Under the pieces are notes generated by a model that saw only the letters and a program-made list of their open reading frames with translations, was not told the origin of the DNA and did not search any database. This document shows positions 1 to 9,442 of a stretch of 58,158 nt of DNA, piece by piece (positions within the stretch are counted from its first letter, which is position 1; each line of letters starts with the position of its first letter). Source of the DNA: Magnetococcales bacterium DCbin4 (GTDB lineage Bacteria > Pseudomonadota > Magnetococcia > Magnetococcales > UBA8363); the NCBI GenBank assembly GCA_002753735.1, contig PEAN01000022.1:1-58158 (forward strand), read 5' to 3'. The position numbers and the translations under genes were made by a program.

Positions 1-37
1 CCCCAGACCCCTTTTTTCTTTCAATAATTTTTTGAAT
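1..37. repeat. Partial copy of the dispersed terminator-like repeat
   Basis: The window opens inside a copy of the dispersed repeat: the CCCCAGACCCC block followed by a T-rich run. The same block appears near 12560, 29510 and 51645. It lies just upstream of the first DUF58 gene, so it could end transcription arriving from a gene left of the window. The left half is cut off by the window edge. Confidence 0.6.
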
Positions 38-70
38 GTCAACACGCCTTAACGATGGGAAAACCGTCAC

Positions 71-1066
71 ATGTTGACCAGTGAAATCATCCGCCGCGTC
101 AAGGAAATCCAAATCCGCACCGGTCGTCAGGTGACCGACATCCTCGCCGGTGAATACATGTCGGTCTTCAAGGGGGGGGGTGTCGAATTTGACGAAGTGC
201 GGCCCTACGTCCCCGGCGATGACATCCGTACCATCGATTGGAACGTCACCGCCCGTGGCGGTCAACCCTTCGTGAAACGGTTCCAGGAAGAGCGGCAACT
301 GTCACTCATGATGGTGGCCGATGTCTCCGCCTCCCAGGATTTCGGTTCGCAAACCCGGACCAAACGGGAAATCACGGCCGAGCTTTGCGCCTTTCTGGCC
401 TTTTCCGCGATCCATAATGACGACAAGGTCGGACTCTTGTTGTTTCATGGCGGGATCGAACAATACATCCCCCCCCGCAAAGGACAAAGCCACGCCCTGA
501 GGGTCATCCGTGAAGTGCTGGCCCATGGACGGGAAGATCGGGGGGCGCCCCCGCAACAAGAACCCGTGGCCAACCGTTGGACCGGCATGATCGACTGGTG
601 GCGGCAGAGGGGGGATCTCAAGCGACGCCAACCCTCCGTCCCGCCGCCGCACCGGACCACCAACATTTCCCAGGCCATGGATTTTTTGATGACGGTGCGC
701 AAACGTCGCGGCATCTGTTTTTTGATCAGCGACTTTTTTGACCATGACTTTGAGCGGGCCGTGGCGGCCGCCAACCGCAAACATGATGTCATCGCCGTCC
801 TCATCAGTGACCAGCGGGAAACCACGTTGCCCGATGTCGGGCTGATCACCCTGCAGGATGCCGAGACAGGAGCGGTACGGGTGGTGGATACCGGATCCCA
901 GGGGTTTCGCGATGGGGTGGCGCAGGCGGCCAATCAACGGATCGCCGATTTGAAAAAACGGTTGGGATCCCTGGGAATCGATTGCATCCATGTCGATACC
1001 GGAGAAAACGTCGTCGATCCCCTGATCCGTTTTTTCCGGATGCGGGAACGGAGAATACGGCGATGA
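71..1066 (+). CDS. DUF58 domain protein of a MoxR/Bat operon
   Basis: This 331-residue protein carries the DUF58 signature around residues 40-62 (FDEVRPYVPGDDIRTIDW). A von Willebrand A-like fold follows, with a DVSAS version of the metal-ion (MIDAS) motif near residue 84. DUF58 proteins are usually encoded next to a MoxR AAA+ ATPase and membrane-anchored VWA proteins, and are thought to help assemble or protect envelope or periplasmic complexes. Its stop overlaps the next start (ATGA), so translation is probably coupled. No MoxR gene lies between it and the left edge, and one is expected just outside. The family call is secure, but the biochemical role is not known. Confidence 0.9.
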   Translation: MLTSEIIRRVKEIQIRTGRQVTDILAGEYMSVFKGGGVEFDEVRPYVPGDDIRTIDWNVTARGGQPFVKRFQEERQLSLMMVADVSASQDFGSQTRTKREITAELCAFLAFSAIHNDDKVGLLLFHGGIEQYIPPRKGQSHALRVIREVLAHGREDRGAPPQQEPVANRWTGMIDWWRQRGDLKRRQPSVPPPHRTTNISQAMDFLMTVRKRRGICFLISDFFDHDFERAVAAANRKHDVIAVLISDQRETTLPDVGLITLQDAETGAVRVVDTGSQGFRDGVAQAANQRIADLKKRLGSLGIDCIHVDTGENVVDPLIRFFRMRERRIRR

Positions 1067-2058
1067 TCCACCGTTGGCTGCTGCTGTTATGGGTGCTGCT
1101 ACCGACTCCGGGATGGAGCGATCCAACCCGGGAGGCGCCCGGGGATGCATGGGTCAAAACGACCCGAAGCGGGCCGGTGACGGCACGGGTCATCCTCACC
1201 CCCACCCAACCACGCCTGGGAGATCCCCTCACCCTGACCCTGGAGGTGGAAGCGGAATCGGGCGTCGAACCGCTGCTGCCCGAATTCGGTCAATCCCTGG
1301 GACGGTTCGTGATCGTGGACTTCGTCCCGGGAGAAAAAACCATCGACGGAGACAAAACCATCTCCTGGCAGCGTTATACCCTGCATCCCCCGATGTCGGG
1401 CAAACAGTCCATTCCCCCCCTGATCATCGGGTTTGTGGATCATCGCCCCGGCCAGCGCCCCACCCCGGAAGGGGCCGATTCCCATGAACTGATTACCGAA
1501 CGGATCACCTTTGATGTCGCCTCGGTGGTCCCCGAGGGGAGCACGGCGGAACTCAAACCGCCGCTGGCCGCCCTGGAGCCGCGTCCTGAACCCGGCGACA
1601 CCGACCCGGGCCGGGGATGGCTGCTGGCATGGCTCCTCATCCCCTGCGCGGGGATGGCCGCATGGATGTGGTGGCGGCGCCAACAGCGGACGACCGTGAA
1701 CCGAACCCCTTTCGAGATCGCCATGTTCCGCCTGCAACGGCTCGAAGCGGAACCCCGTCCCACCCCGGAGGAGATGGATCCCTTTTTCGTGCAGCTTTCC
1801 GACATCATCCGGCACTATCTGGAAGACCGGTTCCACATCCGGGCACCGGAGAAAACCACCCAGGAATTCTTCGAGGCGGCGACCCATTCCCCCGATCTGA
1901 CGGCGGAACACCGGGGATTTCTGTTCCGGTTCCTCGAATTTTCCGATCAGGTCAAGTTCGCCCGGCACCAGCCTTCGCTTGATCACGTCGATCAGGCATT
2001 GGTGGCCGCCAGGAATTTTCTGCATCAGACCGGCCAGCGGGGGTCGCATCATGATTGA
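1063..2058 (+). CDS. BatD/DUF4381-like membrane protein
   Basis: The ATG at 1063 overlaps the stop of the DUF58 gene and begins a clear signal peptide (IHRWLLLLWVLLPTPGWS), so it is preferred to an upstream in-frame start. The 331-residue product has a periplasmic beta-rich part resembling the N-terminus of BatD. One membrane helix follows near residues 184-205. The cytoplasmic tail contains LSDIIRHYLEDRFHIRAPEKT, a pattern typical of the DUF4381 and BatD-tail proteins of MoxR operons. It overlaps batA by 8 bases. It is probably a structural partner of the VWA proteins. The exact family name is less certain than the operon assignment. Confidence 0.7.
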   Translation: MIHRWLLLLWVLLPTPGWSDPTREAPGDAWVKTTRSGPVTARVILTPTQPRLGDPLTLTLEVEAESGVEPLLPEFGQSLGRFVIVDFVPGEKTIDGDKTISWQRYTLHPPMSGKQSIPPLIIGFVDHRPGQRPTPEGADSHELITERITFDVASVVPEGSTAELKPPLAALEPRPEPGDTDPGRGWLLAWLLIPCAGMAAWMWWRRQQRTTVNRTPFEIAMFRLQRLEAEPRPTPEEMDPFFVQLSDIIRHYLEDRFHIRAPEKTTQEFFEAATHSPDLTAEHRGFLFRFLEFSDQVKFARHQPSLDHVDQALVAARNFLHQTGQRGSHHD

Positions 2059-3109
2059 CAGCTTGTTCCCCGGATTGGAATTCCGGGAGCCTTTGGCACT
2101 TCTGGTCATGATCCTCGCCCCCTGGATCTTCAAACGTGCCCTGCATACCCCGGGGGCGGTCGTCACTTCCAGCCTTCAGTTGGTGGCGGCGGTCCCCATC
2201 CGTGGACGGGCACGCTGGATCGGATTGCCGGGGGGGATCCTGGCATTGGCGGTCGTCTGCCTGGCCATCGCCCTGGCAGGGCCACGCACCGGGGATGACA
2301 CCACGCAAATCCGCAGCGAAGGGATTGCCATCGTCCTGGTCATCGACCGCTCCGGCTCGATGGATGCCCGTGATTTCGTTGAGGGCGACTATGGCGTCAG
2401 CCGTTTGGACGCATTGAAGAAAATCATCCGTGAATTCGTCAAGGGGGGGGGAGTCGGCCCGGGACGCCCCAATGATGTCATCGGCGTCGTCGCCTTTGGC
2501 ACCTTTGCCGACAGCATTTCACCCCTGACGATGGATCACGACAACCTGTTGGCCATCCTCGATCAGGTCGAGGTGGCCCGGGATCCCGCAGAGGCTTCGA
2601 CCGCCATTGGTGAAGGGTTGGGGCTGGCGGTGGAACGGTTGCGCATGCTGGAAGAAGATAACCCGCTGGGACGGGTCCGTTCCAAGGTGATCATCCTGTT
2701 GAGCGACGGCGTCAACAACGCCGGCGATATCGAACCGCTGCACGCCGCCGACCTCGCCGCCTCCCACCACATCCAGATTCATGCCATCGCCGCCGGGACC
2801 ACCGGCAACGTCCCCATCCCCGTCCCCACCTTGAACGGCGGCAGACAATTGGTCCGGCAATACATGGAAGTCGATGAAAAAACCCTCGATGCCGTCGCCA
2901 AACGGACCGGTGGCCAGTTTTTCCATGCGGAAAATGCCGAAGCGCTTGCCCAGGCGTATCATGCCATTGACCAACTGGAAAAAAGTGAAATCAACGAAAT
3001 CCGTTATGTCCAGTATCGCGAACATTATCCGTTCTTTGTCGTGGCGGCCATGGTCCTGATCGCCATCTGGGCCTTGTTGAACGCCACCCTCCTGCGGAGG
3101 TTGCCGTGA
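2051..3109 (+). CDS. batA: BatA-like VWA membrane protein
   Basis: The start is the ATG at 2051, inside the end of the previous gene. The 352-residue protein has two N-terminal membrane segments, a von Willebrand A domain with a complete MIDAS motif (VIDRSGSMD, residues about 97-105), and a final membrane helix (FFVVAAMVLIAIWALLNATLL). This is the BatA arrangement, where the VWA domain faces the periplasm between membrane anchors. Bat proteins were named for Bacteroides aerotolerance, and their molecular target is unsettled. The stop overlaps the GTG of the next gene (GTGA). Confidence 0.85.
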   Translation: MIDSLFPGLEFREPLALLVMILAPWIFKRALHTPGAVVTSSLQLVAAVPIRGRARWIGLPGGILALAVVCLAIALAGPRTGDDTTQIRSEGIAIVLVIDRSGSMDARDFVEGDYGVSRLDALKKIIREFVKGGGVGPGRPNDVIGVVAFGTFADSISPLTMDHDNLLAILDQVEVARDPAEASTAIGEGLGLAVERLRMLEEDNPLGRVRSKVIILLSDGVNNAGDIEPLHAADLAASHHIQIHAIAAGTTGNVPIPVPTLNGGRQLVRQYMEVDEKTLDAVAKRTGGQFFHAENAEALAQAYHAIDQLEKSEINEIRYVQYREHYPFFVVAAMVLIAIWALLNATLLRRLP

Positions 3110-5511
3110 ACGACCTTCAGTTTGCCCGACCGGACTGGATCATCCTGCTTTGGGGCGTGGCCGCCCTGATCGTGGGATTGTGGATGTTGGATCGACGTGC
3201 CCAGAACATCCTCCCCCGATTCGTTGCGGTTGCCCTCCAAAAAAACCTGGTCCGTGGCACCGGTCCCCTGCACCGATGGTTGCATCTGACCTTCCTGTCA
3301 TTGGCCTTCCTGTGTCTGACCCTCGCACTCATGCGGCCACAGTGGGGCGTCCATTGGATCACCCCGCCCCGAAGTGGTGCCAACCTCATGATCTGCCTCG
3401 ATGTGTCCAAATCGATGCTGGCGGAGGATGTGGCCCCCAACCGGCTGGAACGGGCCAAGGCGGAATTGCGCGACCTGTTGTCCTACCTTCGGGGCAACCA
3501 ACTGGGATTGATTGTTTTTTCCGGTCGGGCGACGGTGCTTTCCCCCCTGACCCCCGATTTTGGTTTTTTCCGCCTGGCCCTCGATCAGGCAGGGCCGCAC
3601 AGCGTCCCCCGTGGCGGAACCCGTCTGGAAGAGCCGATCCGCAAGGCCATCGACGGATTGGGCAGTGGTGGTGATGTTTCCCGTTCGATCCTGCTGATCA
3701 CCGATGGTGAAGACCAGGATTCCTTCCCGCTGGAAGCGGCCAAGGAGGCGGCCAAACGAGGGATCCGCATCCTGGCCATCGGATTCGGCGACGAACAGGG
3801 AAGCGAACTCCAGATCACCAACCCCAAAACCGGGGTCCGTTCGGTGGTGCGCGACGCCAATGGCAATGTGGTCAAGAGCCGCCTGGATGGCGCCTTGTTG
3901 CGGCAGATCGCCTTGATCACCGAAGGGGCCTATATCCCGGCCGGGGTTGGCGTTCTCGATCTCAAGTCGATTTATGAACGTCACATCGCCCCCCTGACCC
4001 GGGGTGGCAGCGATGGTACCCGCCGCACCATTCAAAACGATGCCTTCCAATGGGCGGTCCTCATGGGATTGATCTTTCTGTTGGCAGCACTCATCAGCAC
4101 CTCGGGCAGAAGCGCAATCACCGGGCTGATGTGCGTTGCCCTCATGGGAGCACTCCTGGCACCCAACGCGATGGCGGCGGAGGAACCGGCCACAAAGAGT
4201 GACACCGCAGCAACCGCGGCAACCCCCACGAACCCGGCAACCCATACCCCACGCGAAGAATTCAATCTGGGGGTGGAACAATTGGAGCGCCAGGAATTCG
4301 ATGCCGCCCTGACGTTGTTGTCAACCGCCAGGGATCGGGCCGGAACCGATGGCGAGCTTCGTTTCCGGGCCACCTACAATCTGGGTTGGGCCGAAGCGGG
4401 ACGGGCGGGAACCCGGATCAAGGACAAACCGGAGGAGGCACTGCAAGGATTCAATCGTGCCGCCGCCTGGTTGCGCGAAGCCATCGCATTGCGCCCGAAC
4501 CATGAGGAGAGCCGTCACAATCTGGAGGTGGTGCTGGGGCGGGCGATGGCATTGGCCGATACCCTGGCCGCTGCGGGCAAGGGCGATCTCGCCACCCATC
4601 TGGATGCGCTGATTCAGGCACAAAGAGATCTGATTGCGGCGATGACCCCGGTCGCGACGCAACAGGCCGCGATGGCAACCCCTGCACAACCTTTGGCGGT
4701 CGAGCCCGGGCTGCGACAACAATTCCGCGATCTGTCGGCCCGCCAGTTGGAAGTCATCGCCCAGGGGGAAGAGCTGGGGGCCATGGCGGGGCTGGAACTG
4801 GAACAACTGCGCCAGAAAAAGGAACCGACCCCGCAGGAACGGATGCGGCTGCATCAATTGGAACTGTTGCAGGAAGACCTCCACGAAGCCCGGGAACGGA
4901 TGGGACAGGGGCGCGGTGCGTTGCGTGGGTTTCAGGGGGTACAGGCATTCGGCAAGGGAAACGTGGCCCTGTCACGGTTGAAGCAGGCCCGGGAACGCCT
5001 GGCGGAATTGCCGGCCCGGCTGGATGCATTGTTGGCGGATGCAACCCAACTGGCGCAGCTGACCGCCCTCCCCCCGGCCCCGGAAGCGACAGGAGATGCG
5101 CCGCCCCCCTGGCTCACGGTCGAATGGTTGCAGGAAATGCAGGGGGTCATCAAGGATCGGACCGAGGCGTTGCGGCAGGGAATTGAAGCGGGGGTGCCCC
5201 CCGAAGCCCGGGGATCACAACCGGGGTCGCCGACCCCCGGGAAACCCGGGGAAGCCGCTTCCGAGGGGACCGCCCCCCTTGAGGAGGCCCATCCCCTGGT
5301 TGCCGACGCAGTGACCCGGTTCGGGCAGGCGGGAACCGCGCTCCAGGGGGGAGACCGGGTTCAGGCGTTGAATCATCAGGAACAGGCGCTTGCCGGACTC
5401 ACCCGGGCCAGGGAATTGTTCCTTGCCCTCAAAGGATTGTTGGATCTGGCCTGGCGGGACGAACAACAGATCAAGGAACGGCTGCAACCCGATCCCCCCC
5501 CCGACCGATGA
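3106..5511 (+). CDS. batB: BatB-BatC fusion (VWA plus TPR/coiled coil)
   Basis: The GTG start overlaps the batA stop. Residues 1-330 form a BatB unit: two membrane helices, a VWA domain with MIDAS motif LDVSKSM near residue 97, LITDGED near 198, and a helix near 313-332. A second hydrophobic stretch with a signal-peptide look (about 338-358, ending PNAMAAE) follows. After it come a TPR-like region (375-475) and a long helical, Gln/Glu/Arg-rich region to residue 801. The internal signal-like segment suggests that separate batB and batC genes fused. The frame continues open past the TGA into the next coding region, so the true protein may be longer. Confidence 0.8.
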   Translation: MNDLQFARPDWIILLWGVAALIVGLWMLDRRAQNILPRFVAVALQKNLVRGTGPLHRWLHLTFLSLAFLCLTLALMRPQWGVHWITPPRSGANLMICLDVSKSMLAEDVAPNRLERAKAELRDLLSYLRGNQLGLIVFSGRATVLSPLTPDFGFFRLALDQAGPHSVPRGGTRLEEPIRKAIDGLGSGGDVSRSILLITDGEDQDSFPLEAAKEAAKRGIRILAIGFGDEQGSELQITNPKTGVRSVVRDANGNVVKSRLDGALLRQIALITEGAYIPAGVGVLDLKSIYERHIAPLTRGGSDGTRRTIQNDAFQWAVLMGLIFLLAALISTSGRSAITGLMCVALMGALLAPNAMAAEEPATKSDTAATAATPTNPATHTPREEFNLGVEQLERQEFDAALTLLSTARDRAGTDGELRFRATYNLGWAEAGRAGTRIKDKPEEALQGFNRAAAWLREAIALRPNHEESRHNLEVVLGRAMALADTLAAAGKGDLATHLDALIQAQRDLIAAMTPVATQQAAMATPAQPLAVEPGLRQQFRDLSARQLEVIAQGEELGAMAGLELEQLRQKKEPTPQERMRLHQLELLQEDLHEARERMGQGRGALRGFQGVQAFGKGNVALSRLKQARERLAELPARLDALLADATQLAQLTALPPAPEATGDAPPPWLTVEWLQEMQGVIKDRTEALRQGIEAGVPPEARGSQPGSPTPGKPGEAASEGTAPLEEAHPLVADAVTRFGQAGTALQGGDRVQALNHQEQALAGLTRARELFLALKGLLDLAWRDEQQIKERLQPDPPPDR

Positions 5512-6543
5512 ACGATTGCCACCGCATGGGCGTTGCAGGAGACCAATCTGGCACGCATGCGCCGGGTGGGGGACAAAATCGCCGCGGCCAAAAAAAGCGC
5601 CCAACAGGCCGGTTCAGCACCCCCTGCGGAAGATCAGGCCACGACCAAGGAGCGGCCCACCGGGGAAGAGGAACGCCAACGTCTGGAACGGGCGGGTGAA
5701 TTGCAGGCGCTGACGGTTGAAAAGATGGACCTGGCGCGACAGGATTTGTTGGCGGCGAAAGAGAAATCCACTTCTGCCGACTCCGGGAGCAAGGACCTGG
5801 GCTCGGCACGGGTCCGGATCGATACCGTTCTTGGGATCCTGGAAGAACTCAGGCAATTGTTTTTTTCGGTGGTGGAACATTTGCGCCAGACCGCGGCGCG
5901 CCAGCAGGATCTTGTGGATGACACGCAAAAACTGGAACCCTTGACGACCCGCCCGGACGAAACATCGTTGACTCAGGCGGCAGGACCGGTCATGGAGCGC
6001 CAGACGGGTCTGGCCCGGACCACCCGGGCGATCCGGGACGCCCTGGCCCAGCAGGTCGAAACGATGAAAAAGAATACGCCGTCACCCGATGCGGCAAAGA
6101 CCTCTGAGGATGCCACATCCGGAAAAGAGGCGGGAAAAGAGGCGGGAAAAGAACTCCAAAATTTTGAAAAGGTCATCACCCATGTTGAACACGCCAGGGA
6201 GGCGATGGACGGGGCGGCACAAAAACTCAAGGATCCCAAAAAGGAACTGACGGGGATCAAGGAGTTGCAGCATCGTGCGCTGACGGCGCTGCATGAAGCG
6301 TTGGCCCTGTTGTCGCCACCTCCTGAGGCTGAACCCAAACCGCAGCAGGATGCCAACGGTGACTCGGGGAAGGAACAGAGCGGAACCGAAGGGCAGTCGC
6401 CGCAGGCGGCAGCACAGGAGAAACCGTCTGATATCGCCGGCTCCCGCATGTTGCAGGGGATTCGCGACCGGGAGGCGTTGCGACGGCGACAGCGTGATGC
6501 CCGTGGAACCATGAACTATGAACCGGTGGAGAAGGATTGGTGA
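5512..6543 (+). CDS. Coiled-coil continuation of the BatB-BatC protein
   Basis: This region is in the same frame as the preceding gene, separated only by the TGA at 5509-5511. No ATG or GTG begins it: the first usable start is TTG at 5533, without a convincing ribosome binding site. The ATG at 5508 is in another frame and runs out at 5699. The product of about 336 residues is charged, helical and low in complexity (Ala/Glu/Lys/Gln), like the end of the upstream protein, and has no catalytic motif. It may be a separate coupled gene, the 3' half of a gene split by a nonsense mutation, or a readthrough extension. It ends overlapping batD. Confidence 0.55.
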   Translation, partial: TIATAWALQETNLARMRRVGDKIAAAKKSAQQAGSAPPAEDQATTKERPTGEEERQRLERAGELQALTVEKMDLARQDLLAAKEKSTSADSGSKDLGSARVRIDTVLGILEELRQLFFSVVEHLRQTAARQQDLVDDTQKLEPLTTRPDETSLTQAAGPVMERQTGLARTTRAIRDALAQQVETMKKNTPSPDAAKTSEDATSGKEAGKEAGKELQNFEKVITHVEHAREAMDGAAQKLKDPKKELTGIKELQHRALTALHEALALLSPPPEAEPKPQQDANGDSGKEQSGTEGQSPQAAAQEKPSDIAGSRMLQGIRDREALRRRQRDARGTMNYEPVEKDW

Positions 6544-8366
6544 TGCGCTCCAGGCGATGGCGGACGTTGATGGCAGGTCTGTTCTGGCTGCTGCAGGCAG
6601 GTCTGTCCCTGGCTCAGGAAGCGGAACTGCATGTCGAGGAAGGGCCATGGCAGGCGGAGGTTCCTGTGGCCATTGAGGTCGTGGCCAAAGGGTTTGAAGA
6701 ATCCCCGGAACCCCGGGTACGGGTGCCGGCCCCCCCCTGGGGGCGATTGGAGCTGGTCGGGGTCAGTCCGGAAATCAGCAGCAGTGTCCAAATCATCAAC
6801 GGCCAGATGAGCCAGTGGAAAAGCGTCCGTTTCAGCTTTCATTACCGATTCGTCGGCGACCGGACCGGAAGCATCACCCTGGGTCCGTTTCATGTCATGC
6901 AAGACGGGAAGGAAGCGACGACCCGACCGGTCACCCTGGAACTGGGGGCGATTCCGACGGAAGGGAAGGATCAACGGATCATATTGAGTGTACCGGAAGA
7001 TCCGGTCTATGTCGGTCAACGGGTGCCGGTCCGTCTGCAATGGTGGATCGAGGAACACATGGTGGAACGCCTGGTGGGACATGAGGCCCGGGTACCCTTG
7101 TTTGAAATGCAGGAGGCGTTTGGATTTGAAGAGGTCGATCCGGGGAAGCGGAACAATGCCATGGCCATTACCTCGCCATCGGGGACGAAAAAGTTTGCCG
7201 CCGAAACGACCAAGGGAACCTGGGATGGGCGTTCGTGGCTGGTGTTAACCCTGGATCGTGTATTGATTCCCTTGAAGGAAGGCGATCATGCCATCCCCGC
7301 TGCCAGCGTCATTCTGGAGGAAGGGGTGCGTTGGCAACGCAGTTTTTTTGGCGAACGCACCGCCACCCGGGTACGACGGTTACGGGTCGCCGACACCCCC
7401 AGGGTGCTGCATGTCAAACCCCTGCCCGAGGCGGGACGCCCCCCCGGCTTTGCCGGGGCGATTGGTCAGGATTTTTCCCTGGAAGTGGCGACGGAACGTT
7501 CGGTGATCCAGGCGGGCGACCCCATTCATCTGACGTTGACCCTCAAGGGGGAGGGATCGCTGGCGACGGCGTCGTTACCCCCGTTGGCACGGGATGAAGG
7601 GGGGTTGCCGGAGCGGGATTTCCGGGTTCCGGAAGGAGACGTGGCGGGAGTGGTGCGGGATGGGGTCAAAACCTTTGAGGTGATGGTACGGGTACTGCAC
7701 GAAGGGGTGCGGGAACTCCCCCCGATCAGTTATTCCTGGTTTGATCCGAAGAAAGGGGGCTACGAGACCACCCATTCCCGTCCCATCGCCCTGTCGGTTG
7801 GCGCGGCCAGGAAGGTATCGGCGGAAGATGTGGTCCGGGGGGCAACACACAAGGAGGAACAACCGCAGCCCGCACCCGCCCCCCCACAACGGGAATCCCC
7901 GGCGCCTGCTGCAACCGATGCCCCAACCACCGCAGCCCCATCGGCCTGGATCGGTGCCGATCTGGCCCTGGAACGGAATGTGGAAAAACTGCTGGGAGGG
8001 GATGCTTCGACCTCATGGTTTCAGATGGTGGCGTTGGGCGGGTATGTGGGAGGCTTGGGGCTGATCGGGATTGCACTGTGGTGGCGGCGCAAAAGGCAGG
8101 TGGATCCGGAGCTGGTGCGGCATCGAGGACAGTTGCATCAATTGGCCCAAACGGTTGCCCGGGCGCAAACGCCCCAGGCATTGGCCGATGGTTTGCGGCG
8201 CATGGCGGCATTGGTCGCACAAGTGCCCCGGGAAACCTTGGATCCACTGTTGGAAACCCTGGACAATCTGGCCTTCGCCCCCCAGGGGAATAAAGAGGCC
8301 GTGCCTGCGGAATTGAAGTCCAGAGCCGTGGCATTTGCCCGACAGATGGCGGGAGAAGGGTCATGA
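6543..8366 (+). CDS. batD: BatD-like membrane protein
   Basis: The ATG at 6543 shares its first base with the upstream stop (TGATG). GTG 6540 is an alternative start. The product of about 607 residues begins with a signal peptide ending near SLAQ. It has a long periplasmic part of repeated beta-sandwich modules, such as PVYVGQRVPVRLQWW and VIQAGDPIHLTLTLKGEGS. A Pro/Ala-rich linker follows, then a membrane helix near 492-518 with a basic WWRRKR stop-transfer, and a helical cytoplasmic tail. This is the layout of BatD (oxygen tolerance) proteins. Its stop overlaps the batE start (ATGA). Confidence 0.8.
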   Translation: MRSRRWRTLMAGLFWLLQAGLSLAQEAELHVEEGPWQAEVPVAIEVVAKGFEESPEPRVRVPAPPWGRLELVGVSPEISSSVQIINGQMSQWKSVRFSFHYRFVGDRTGSITLGPFHVMQDGKEATTRPVTLELGAIPTEGKDQRIILSVPEDPVYVGQRVPVRLQWWIEEHMVERLVGHEARVPLFEMQEAFGFEEVDPGKRNNAMAITSPSGTKKFAAETTKGTWDGRSWLVLTLDRVLIPLKEGDHAIPAASVILEEGVRWQRSFFGERTATRVRRLRVADTPRVLHVKPLPEAGRPPGFAGAIGQDFSLEVATERSVIQAGDPIHLTLTLKGEGSLATASLPPLARDEGGLPERDFRVPEGDVAGVVRDGVKTFEVMVRVLHEGVRELPPISYSWFDPKKGGYETTHSRPIALSVGAARKVSAEDVVRGATHKEEQPQPAPAPPQRESPAPAATDAPTTAAPSAWIGADLALERNVEKLLGGDASTSWFQMVALGGYVGGLGLIGIALWWRRKRQVDPELVRHRGQLHQLAQTVARAQTPQALADGLRRMAALVAQVPRETLDPLLETLDNLAFAPQGNKEAVPAELKSRAVAFARQMAGEGS

Positions 8367-9172
8367 AACGTTGCCAAAACGCATTCCGGCCATGGTGGAT
8401 CCCCCTGGGATGGCTGATGGCGTTGATGTTTGCCAACGTTGCCTGGGCCACCCCGGAGCAACAGGTACACCAAGCCCTGGAACGTTACCGGCAGGCGCAG
8501 GAAACGCAGGATCCATCGGCACGCCAGGAAGGATTCCGTCAGGCACAACGATTGTTCGCCACCCTGGTGGAAACGGTCACCCCCAATGCCGACATGTACG
8601 CCAATCTTGGCGCCGCAGCGCTCCAGGCTGGCGACATCGGACGGGCCATTTGGGCATTCCGGAGTGCCCTGGCACTCGATCCGGGCCATGAACGTTCCCT
8701 GACCAACCTCCATTTCGCCCGAGGATTGCTCCCCTCATGGCTCCCCCGTCCCGAAGCGCATGAACCATGGGACCGCCTTTCTGGATGGGCGCTGATTCCC
8801 GCCGCACAACGAAGCCTCCCGGGAGGCGTGCTGTTCCTTCTGGCAGCGGCAGGGATCGCCCTGGCCATCCGTTTCGACAGCCTGCTCACCCGCTCCCTGG
8901 CGCCAATACCGATCCTCCTGTGGTTGCTGGTCTCCTTTCCCGGCCTGCTTTTCGACCGGGAAAAAAATGATCATGGCGTCATTCTCCAGGAAGAAACCCT
9001 GGCCCGCGCCGCCGATTCCATCAATGCCCCCGTCAGCTTTTCTCATCCCCTCCCCGCAGGGACCGAAGTCCGGGTGTTGGAACACCGTGATGGGTGGACC
9101 CGGATTGCCCTGGCCAATGACCACAATGCATGGATCCGTGCCTCTGCTTTGATCATGATTGATATTAAATAG
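8363..9172 (+). CDS. batE: BatE-like TPR/SH3 membrane protein
   Basis: This 269-residue protein has a signal peptide (residues 1-29, ending VAWA). A TPR-like pair follows, near 70-110 (MYANLGAAALQAGDIGRAIWAFRSAL). Two membrane helices lie near 153-170 and 181-198. The C-terminus is an SH3-like module (PAGTEVRVLEHRDGWTRIAL). TPR plus SH3 is the BatE arrangement. It is the last gene of the operon, followed by about 270 bases without a gene. Confidence 0.75.
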   Translation: MKRCQNAFRPWWIPLGWLMALMFANVAWATPEQQVHQALERYRQAQETQDPSARQEGFRQAQRLFATLVETVTPNADMYANLGAAALQAGDIGRAIWAFRSALALDPGHERSLTNLHFARGLLPSWLPRPEAHEPWDRLSGWALIPAAQRSLPGGVLFLLAAAGIALAIRFDSLLTRSLAPIPILLWLLVSFPGLLFDREKNDHGVILQEETLARAADSINAPVSFSHPLPAGTEVRVLEHRDGWTRIALANDHNAWIRASALIMIDIK

Positions 9173-9442
9173 GCAATTCATGCATCATGTTGATTAAAGA
9201 TTGATCATGCATGCCGCCGGCTGCTATTTTATTAGGCGATCATGAGCATGACGGTTTGAAATACTTCGAGATTCCTGCTCAGTCTTCCAAGACAAAGACC
9301 ATACCCCATGTGACCGGATCGTGGTGTGATCGTTCAGCGACGAATTCACGGGGGTGTATTATTTTCCAAATTTAGAACAAAAATTTTGTGTTATAAAAAA
9401 ACAAATCAAATATATACCACGGTTTTGGGGAGCGGAAGCGAG
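9173..9442. other. Intergenic region upstream of the chemoreceptor
   Basis: No gene is visible here. The stretch is more AT-rich than its surroundings, especially from 9355 to 9420, and presumably carries the chemoreceptor promoter. I could not identify a convincing sigma-70, sigma-28 or sigma-54 site or a terminator. Confidence 0.4.
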
